This document shows, piece by piece, positions 13,690 to 18,262 of a DNA stretch of 18,262 nt. The notes below the pieces were generated by a model. That model had not been told where the DNA came from. It ran no database searches and worked only from the letters and a program-made list of their open reading frames with translations. The position numbers and the translations under genes are program-made. This DNA is from an uncultured Gemmatimonadota bacterium (GTDB taxonomy: Bacteria > Gemmatimonadota > Gemmatimonadetes > Gemmatimonadales > GWC2-71-9), in NCBI GenBank assembly GCA_946480845.1, contig CAMLLJ010000024.1, positions 1 through 18,262 on the forward strand, written 5' to 3'. Position 1 is the stretch's first letter. Each line of letters begins with the position of its first letter.

Positions 13690-16233
13690 ATGTTCCGCAC
13701 TCCAGTCCCGACGATCGCCGCCGCCCTCATCCTCTCTCTCGCCTCGATTCCCGCCGCCGCGCAGGCACAGGCCGGGCCCGCAGCCGATCGGGTCTCCGCT
13801 GCCCTTGATTCGGTGACCGATCTCTGGGCGGTCGGAGGATACCCCGCCGCCCTCGAGCGTCTGGACGCGCTGCTCGCTTCGGCGGGCGGAGCCCGCGCGC
13901 TCGCGCCCGTGGCGCTGCTCACGGGCGAGCTGTACCACACTGACTCGCTCGCCGCCGACGGCCGCGAGGTGCGCTGGAGCCCTGACGGCCGCTTCGCCGC
14001 CTTCGCGACCGGCACCGGCCCGGCCGCGAAGACGGTGCTGATTGACATGCACGGGAACCGCAGGCAGGTGGCGATCGCGGGCCGAGGTCTCGTGTTCTCG
14101 CCGTCAGGAACGGAGGCCGCGTACCTCACGGTGACCGAGACCGCCGCGATGGCGCGGGCGCGCGCGCAGGCCGATTCGGCCCAGGCCGCGCGGGACGTGG
14201 ATGCCTTCCGCCGCGCGCGTGGGGAGCTGGCGCGGCTCGAGAGCGAGACCGCGGCGGTCCGGGTCCGCGACCTGCGCACCGGCCGCGAGCGCGAGATCAC
14301 GGCGCCCGGGCTCGCGCGGCAGGCGCTCGCGTGGGCCGCGGACGGTGCCACGCTCTACCTCGTGGGCGGGCCCCTGGCCCAGCCGGGACGCACCAACGTC
14401 TATGCGCTCGGACGTTCGGGCGCGCCGACCCCGGTGGTGGACGCCGCCGGGCTACGCACCGGGCTCTTCGCCGCGCCGGGCGGCCGCCACCTGGTGCTCA
14501 TCGAATCCTCCGCGGTCACGGTGCGCGACCTCTCCGACGGCACCAGCCGCAGCTTTCCGGCGCGCAGCTACGCCGCATCGGCGGACGGCACCACGATCAC
14601 CTTCGTGCAGCGCGACAGCGGCGCCAACGTGCTCACCACGCTGCGCCTCACGCCCGGTGCGGCGCCGGTGACCGTGCTCCGGACCGCGCGCCCGCTCGAC
14701 AACCCGGCCCTCGCGCCGGACGGCTCGCGCGTGGCCTGGCAGCAGATGCCGCGGGAGAACTGGGAGCTTTACGTGGCGGCGGCCGACGGCAGCGGCATGC
14801 GCCGGCTCACCCACGAGGTCCAGCATGACATCTTCCCTCGCTTCCTCGATGCCCGCCGCCTGCTCGGTGTGATCGGCGAGGCACGGCACCGCCGGTCGTA
14901 CCTGTACGACGTGGAGTCCGGCGAACGCACCCGGCTCTTCCACAACAACACGGTGCGCACCGTGTCGGCGGAGTACGAATGGGCCGTGAGCCCGGACGGG
15001 ACGAAGGTGCTCGTCGTCGCCGAGCGGGACGGCAACACCATCTCGCCGGAGCGCTCGGTGTACGTCACCGATCTCTCGCGGCAGGTGACGCTGCCCGAGC
15101 TCCGGGCACGCATCGGCGCCGAGCTGGCGGCCGAGCGCGACCTGCGCGCGCGCGGCAAGGCGACGTTCGCGCCCCACGAGGCCCGGGTGCGCGAGGCGGT
15201 GGACGCCGTGTCCGTCTCCCGGATCTACGGGTACGGCCGCGATCTCTTCGCCTTCGACTCGAAGTTCATCACCCAGCCCGGGAACGCAAAGGCGATCGAG
15301 TACCTCGCCGCACGGCTCCGCGAGTTCGGGTACGAGCCCGAGCTGCAGTGGTTCGAGCCGCGGCCGGGCGTGCGCAGCGCCAACGTCGTCGCGCGCCTTG
15401 GCGGCACCCGGGACACCGCGCTGGTGTACGTGGTGAGCAGCCATTTCGACTCGGTGGAGGATGGCCCGGGGTCGGACGACAACACCTCGGGAACCTCGGC
15501 CTTGCTCGAGGCGGCACGCGTGCTGGCCGCCCGGCCGCAGGCGGCGACGATCGAGTTCGCGTTTTTCACCGGGGAGGAGGCAGGCCTGCTCGGCAGCCGG
15601 GAGTTCGTGCGCCGGGCCGTGGCCAGCGGCAAGCGCATCGTCGGCGCGCTCAACAACGACATGGTCGGCTTCGCCAACGACGAGCGGACCGACAATACCA
15701 TCCGTTACTCGAACGACGGCCTGCGCGACCTGCAGCACGCCGCCGCCTTCCTGTTCACGGACCTGGTCACCTACGACGCGCGCTACTACAAGAACACCGA
15801 TGCCCATGCCTACTACGAGCGCTACGGCGACATCGTCGGCGGCATCGGCTCCTACCCGATCCTCGGGAACCCGCACTATCACCAGTCCCACGACGTGCTC
15901 GAGACGGTGAGCCAGCACCTGATCGCCGAGGTGAGCCGCGCCACCGTCGCATCGATCATGGCGATGGCATCTTCTCCATCACGCCTCGGCGGGCTGGCGC
16001 TCGCCACCGCTGGTCGCGGCGTGACGGCCACCTGGCAGCCGGCAGCGGAGCGCGGCGTGACGGGCTACGTGGTGACCTGGGGCCCGGCGTCCGATCCTGG
16101 CCGGGAGCGTGTTACGGTGACCGGGCCCCGGGCCGAGCTGCCCGGTGCCGGGCCGGGCACCGTGGTCGCGGTCAAGGCGGTCAGCGAGGCCGGGATCGAA
16201 GGCTGGGACTGGGTGCGGGCCACCGTGCAATAG
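13690..16233 (+). CDS. Secreted M28-family metallopeptidase with N-terminal beta-propeller and C-terminal Fn3-like domain
   Basis: This exported zinc aminopeptidase-like protein has 847 residues. A Sec signal peptide ends around AAAQAQA (about residue 28). A TolB/WD40-like propeller region follows (about 80-470), with repeats of the form VRWSPDGRFAAF and PALAPDGSRVAW. The M28 domain (about 505-760) has all expected active-site residues: His585 and Asp587 (SSHFDS), the Asp596-Asp597 pair, Glu629 and Glu630 (FTGEEAG), Asp657 (NNDMVGF) and His734. The tail (about 770-847) is fibronectin type III-like (GYVVTWGP, VVAVKAVSEAG). The ATG at 13690 has AGGGGA 5 bases upstream; the frame continues back into the esterase gene but without a signal peptide. 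It is likely to degrade peptides or proteins outside the cytoplasm. Confidence 0.9.
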   Translation: MFRTPVPTIAAALILSLASIPAAAQAQAGPAADRVSAALDSVTDLWAVGGYPAALERLDALLASAGGARALAPVALLTGELYHTDSLAADGREVRWSPDGRFAAFATGTGPAAKTVLIDMHGNRRQVAIAGRGLVFSPSGTEAAYLTVTETAAMARARAQADSAQAARDVDAFRRARGELARLESETAAVRVRDLRTGREREITAPGLARQALAWAADGATLYLVGGPLAQPGRTNVYALGRSGAPTPVVDAAGLRTGLFAAPGGRHLVLIESSAVTVRDLSDGTSRSFPARSYAASADGTTITFVQRDSGANVLTTLRLTPGAAPVTVLRTARPLDNPALAPDGSRVAWQQMPRENWELYVAAADGSGMRRLTHEVQHDIFPRFLDARRLLGVIGEARHRRSYLYDVESGERTRLFHNNTVRTVSAEYEWAVSPDGTKVLVVAERDGNTISPERSVYVTDLSRQVTLPELRARIGAELAAERDLRARGKATFAPHEARVREAVDAVSVSRIYGYGRDLFAFDSKFITQPGNAKAIEYLAARLREFGYEPELQWFEPRPGVRSANVVARLGGTRDTALVYVVSSHFDSVEDGPGSDDNTSGTSALLEAARVLAARPQAATIEFAFFTGEEAGLLGSREFVRRAVASGKRIVGALNNDMVGFANDERTDNTIRYSNDGLRDLQHAAAFLFTDLVTYDARYYKNTDAHAYYERYGDIVGGIGSYPILGNPHYHQSHDVLETVSQHLIAEVSRATVASIMAMASSPSRLGGLALATAGRGVTATWQPAAERGVTGYVVTWGPASDPGRERVTVTGPRAELPGAGPGTVVAVKAVSEAGIEGWDWVRATVQ

Positions 16234-16243
16234 CGGAGATGGC

Positions 16244-16753
16244 ATGACTGCCGCGAAGAAGGCGCTCGAGATCGACGAGAGCGAGTCGTTCCAGCGGCGT
16301 GACTGGCGGGCCCAGCGAATCGGCTGGGCACTCCTCGCGCTGGTCGCCGTCGCGGCACTGCTGGGCGGGTTCGGCAAGGGGGCGCTCGCCGGGGCCGAGC
16401 AAACCAGCGCCGAGGGGACGGTGCACGTGCGCTACGACCGCCTGGTGCGCCGGCATGCGCCGGCTCGCCTGGAGTTCACCCTCGCCCCGGGCCTGGCCGG
16501 CGCCGACGGCCGCGTGCGGCTCTGGCTCGACCGGGGCTACGCGGACGAGCTCGAGATCACCAGCATCCAGCCCGAGCCGGTGGAGGTATCGGTGACGCCC
16601 GCGCTCCTCATGTACCAGTTCGCCGTGGCCGATGGCGGCCGCCCGGTCCTGGTCACCTTTTCCGTCCAGCATGACCGGGCAGGAATGCACCGCGCCAGCG
16701 CAGGCGTGCTCCCCCGCGGCACCGTCCAGCTGGGCCAGTTCGTCTTCCCCTGA
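16244..16753 (+). CDS. Single-pass membrane protein of unknown function, paired with DUF421
   Basis: This protein has 169 residues: an acidic and basic N-terminal segment (1-27), one hydrophobic helix (about 28-47, GWALLALVAVAALLGGF), and a beta-rich outer domain (about 58-169) containing VHVRYDRLVRRHAPARLEF and ending VQLGQFVFP. The outer part should face the periplasm. The start has GGAG 5 bases before the ATG. It lies 10 bases after the M28 gene and 15 bases before a DUF421 gene. Similar one-helix proteins seem, from memory, to accompany DUF421 proteins in other bacteria, so it may form a complex with it. Function is unknown. Confidence 0.78.
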   Translation: MTAAKKALEIDESESFQRRDWRAQRIGWALLALVAVAALLGGFGKGALAGAEQTSAEGTVHVRYDRLVRRHAPARLEFTLAPGLAGADGRVRLWLDRGYADELEITSIQPEPVEVSVTPALLMYQFAVADGGRPVLVTFSVQHDRAGMHRASAGVLPRGTVQLGQFVFP

Positions 16754-16768
16754 CCATCCGGAGGCACC

Positions 16769-17215
16769 ATGGACGCGATCCTGCGTGGCGTCGTCGTCTA
16801 TCTCCTGCTGCTGCTCATCTTCCGCATCGCCGGCAAGCGCTCCCTCTCCCAGGTCACCACCTTCGATCTCGTCCTCACGCTCATCATCAGCGAGTCGATC
16901 CAGCAGGCGCTCCTCGACGGCGACGACTCGCTCACCAACGCCTTCCTCGTCGTCATCGCGCTGGTGGGCACCGACATCCTGCTCTCGCACGTGAAGCAGC
17001 GGTGGCCGCGCGTCGAGCACGTCCTCCAGGGGATGCCGCTGGTGATCCTCGAGGGCGGGAAGCCGATCGCGGACCGGCTCGACCGCGAGCGGGTGGATGA
17101 GGAGGACATCCTCCACGCCGCGCGGCAGCAGGAGGGGCTGCGCTCGCTCGCGGACCTCGACTACGCGGTGCTGGAGACGAGCGGGGACATCACGGTGGTG
17201 CCGAAGGCGGGCTGA
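16769..17215 (+). CDS. DUF421 (YetF-like) membrane protein
   Basis: This protein has 148 residues, shorter than the Bacillus YetF-type proteins. The family signature FRIAGKRSLSQVTTFDLVLT follows the first helix (about 5-18). Further hydrophobic stretches lie at about 33-46 and 58-72, and then comes the cytoplasmic C-terminal domain (about 85-148) with PLVILEGG, the VDEEDILHAARQQ helix and LADLDYAVLETSG. The GGAGG ribosome site is strong. The biochemical role of the family is not settled. It is last in a group with the one-helix membrane protein and the M28 peptidase, and its stop is three bases from the end of the convergent ABC gene. Confidence 0.92.
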   Translation: MDAILRGVVVYLLLLLIFRIAGKRSLSQVTTFDLVLTLIISESIQQALLDGDDSLTNAFLVVIALVGTDILLSHVKQRWPRVEHVLQGMPLVILEGGKPIADRLDRERVDEEDILHAARQQEGLRSLADLDYAVLETSGDITVVPKAG

Positions 17216-17234
17216 GCCCTAGCGGTAGCCCGCC
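17206..17234. terminator. Hairpin across convergent stop codons (possible bidirectional terminator)
   Basis: GGCGGGCT (17206-17213) and AGCCCGCC (17227-17234) are perfect 8-base arms around a 13-base loop. The loop holds the stops of both DUF421 (plus) and the ABC transporter (minus). No T-run follows on either strand, so it is not a classic intrinsic terminator, but the position between converging genes suggests a role in ending or stabilising both transcripts. Confidence 0.45.
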
Positions 17235-18262
17235 GCCTGCAGCTCGAACAGCTCGGCGTAGCGTCCTCGCTGGGCCAGCAGCTCCTCGTGGGTGCCCATC
17301 GCTTCGACCTGCCCGTCGGCCAGGACCAGGATGCGGTCCGCCATGCGCACGCTGGAGAAGCGGTGCGAGATGAGCACCGCGGTCTTCCCCTCGCTCAGCT
17401 CCTTGAAGCGCTGGAAGACCTGGAACTCGGAACGCGCGTCGAGCGCCGCGGTCGGCTCGTCGAGGATCAGGAGCTGGGCGTCGCGCATGTAGGCCCGCGC
17501 GATGGCGACCTTCTGCCATTCGCCTCCCGACAGCTCGACGCCGGTGCGGAAGCGCTTGCCGATCACCTGGTCGTAGCCCGCCGGCAGCCGCTCGATCACC
17601 TCGTTGGCCAGGCTCCGCTCGGCGGCCTGCTCGATGCGGGCCCGATCGTCGCGGGCCTCGATCCGGCCCACGGCGATGTTCTCGGCCGCGGTCAGGTGGT
17701 AGCGGACGAAGTCCTGGAAGATGACGCCGAGGTTGGCGCGGAGCTCGTCGAGGTCGTACTCGCGGAGGTCGTGGCCGTCGAGCAGGATGCGGCCCTCGTC
17801 GGGGTCGTAGAGCCGGGCGAGCAGCTTGACCAGCGTGGTCTTGCCGGCGCCGTTCTCGCCGACGAGCGCCAGGACCTCGCCGGCGTGCAGCGTGAAGTTC
17901 AGGTGCCGCACGGCCCAGCGCTCGGCGCCGGGATAGATGAAGCCCACGTCCTCGAAGACGAATCCCTGGCGGATCGGCACCGGGAACGGCTTCGGGTCCT
18001 TCGGCGAGCTGATCTCGGGGACGATCTCGAAGAACGAGAAGAGGTCGTCGAGGTAGAGCGCCTGGCCCGCCGTCTGGGAGAAGCCGGTGAGCAGGCCCTC
18101 GAGCAGGGTGCGGAGGCGGCGGAACGAGCCGGCCAGGAAGGTGAGGTCGCCGATGGTGAACTGGCCGGCGAGGGTCCGCCAGATGAGCCAGGCGTACGCC
18201 GCGTAGTACCCGAGCGTGCCGAGGGCGGTGAGAATGCCGCCCCAGCCGGCGCGGCGGAGCGC
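17219..18262 (-). CDS. ABC exporter, fused permease/ATPase (C-terminal 347 residues; runs off right edge)
   Basis: The frame is open from the right edge, so the start and most of the membrane domain are missing. The first 94 visible residues hold the end of the membrane domain (a helix around LGYYAAYAWLIW) and a coupling region (YLDDLFSFFEI) typical of ABCB-type exporters. The ATPase domain follows with Walker A GENGAGKTT, Q loop IFQDF, signature LSGGEWQ, Walker B LLILDEPTAALD, and switch His in ISHR. An internal GTG at 17980 is not the start, because the homologous sequence continues upstream. The substrate is unknown; such half-transporters move lipids, drugs or peptides. It converges with the DUF421 gene. 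Confidence 0.92.
   Translation of the reverse strand, partial: ALRRAGWGGILTALGTLGYYAAYAWLIWRTLAGQFTIGDLTFLAGSFRRLRTLLEGLLTGFSQTAGQALYLDDLFSFFEIVPEISSPKDPKPFPVPIRQGFVFEDVGFIYPGAERWAVRHLNFTLHAGEVLALVGENGAGKTTLVKLLARLYDPDEGRILLDGHDLREYDLDELRANLGVIFQDFVRYHLTAAENIAVGRIEARDDRARIEQAAERSLANEVIERLPAGYDQVIGKRFRTGVELSGGEWQKVAIARAYMRDAQLLILDEPTAALDARSEFQVFQRFKELSEGKTAVLISHRFSSVRMADRILVLADGQVEAMGTHEELLAQRGRYAELFELQAAGYR

Overview
The window is a gene-dense chromosomal stretch of very high GC from a soil-type, Gram-negative-like bacterium. Gemmatimonadota is my best guess. The grounds are a clade II (Sec/lipoprotein-type) nitrous oxide reductase, many short secreted lipoproteins, PQQ-type sugar oxidation and a propeller/M28 peptidase. 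This is inference, since no rRNA or marker gene is present. There is no gap above 100 bases between genes, and I see no tRNA, rRNA, CRISPR, insertion sequence or prophage.

Left part (1-5113), nitrous oxide respiration with its probable control. On the minus strand a universal stress protein, a cupredoxin lipoprotein and the N-terminal third of NosZ form an apparent operon that runs off the left edge. Transcribed away from it, across a 76-base divergent region carrying an inverted repeat, are a soluble GAF-domain histidine kinase, an OmpR/PhoB-type response regulator and two tandem paralogous four-helix membrane proteins. The latter resemble a fragment of heme-copper oxidase subunit I. The kinase GAF domain has the DosS/DevS-like stretch, including the histidine that I align with the DosS heme ligand. 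A gas or redox sensor controlling nosZ is therefore a reasonable hypothesis.

Middle part (5100-9845), metal handling and periplasmic oxidation. A Tat-exported two-domain multicopper oxidase is divergent from a P1B-type metal ATPase with a TPC transmembrane motif and no metal-binding N-terminal domain. Next come a PQQ-dependent aldose dehydrogenase lipoprotein and, converging on it with a 58-base overlap, an unrecognised four-helix membrane protein.

Right part (9945-18262), on the plus strand unless noted. It holds a divergent MurB-family protein in which the usual substrate-binding Arg of the YRDS motif appears to be Asp, a fused class II aldolase/short-chain dehydrogenase of the rhamnulose-1-phosphate aldolase type, and an alpha/beta hydrolase. 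A second group follows: a propeller/M28 metallopeptidase, a one-helix membrane protein and a DUF421 membrane protein. A hairpin spans the convergent stop codons of DUF421 and a minus-strand ABC exporter that runs off the right edge.

The most notable theme is copper and N2O. NosZ, a cupredoxin, a multicopper oxidase, a metal ATPase, a candidate heme-sensor two-component system and two oxidase-like mini membrane proteins lie within 8 kb. Whether they act as one system is inference from neighbourhood only.
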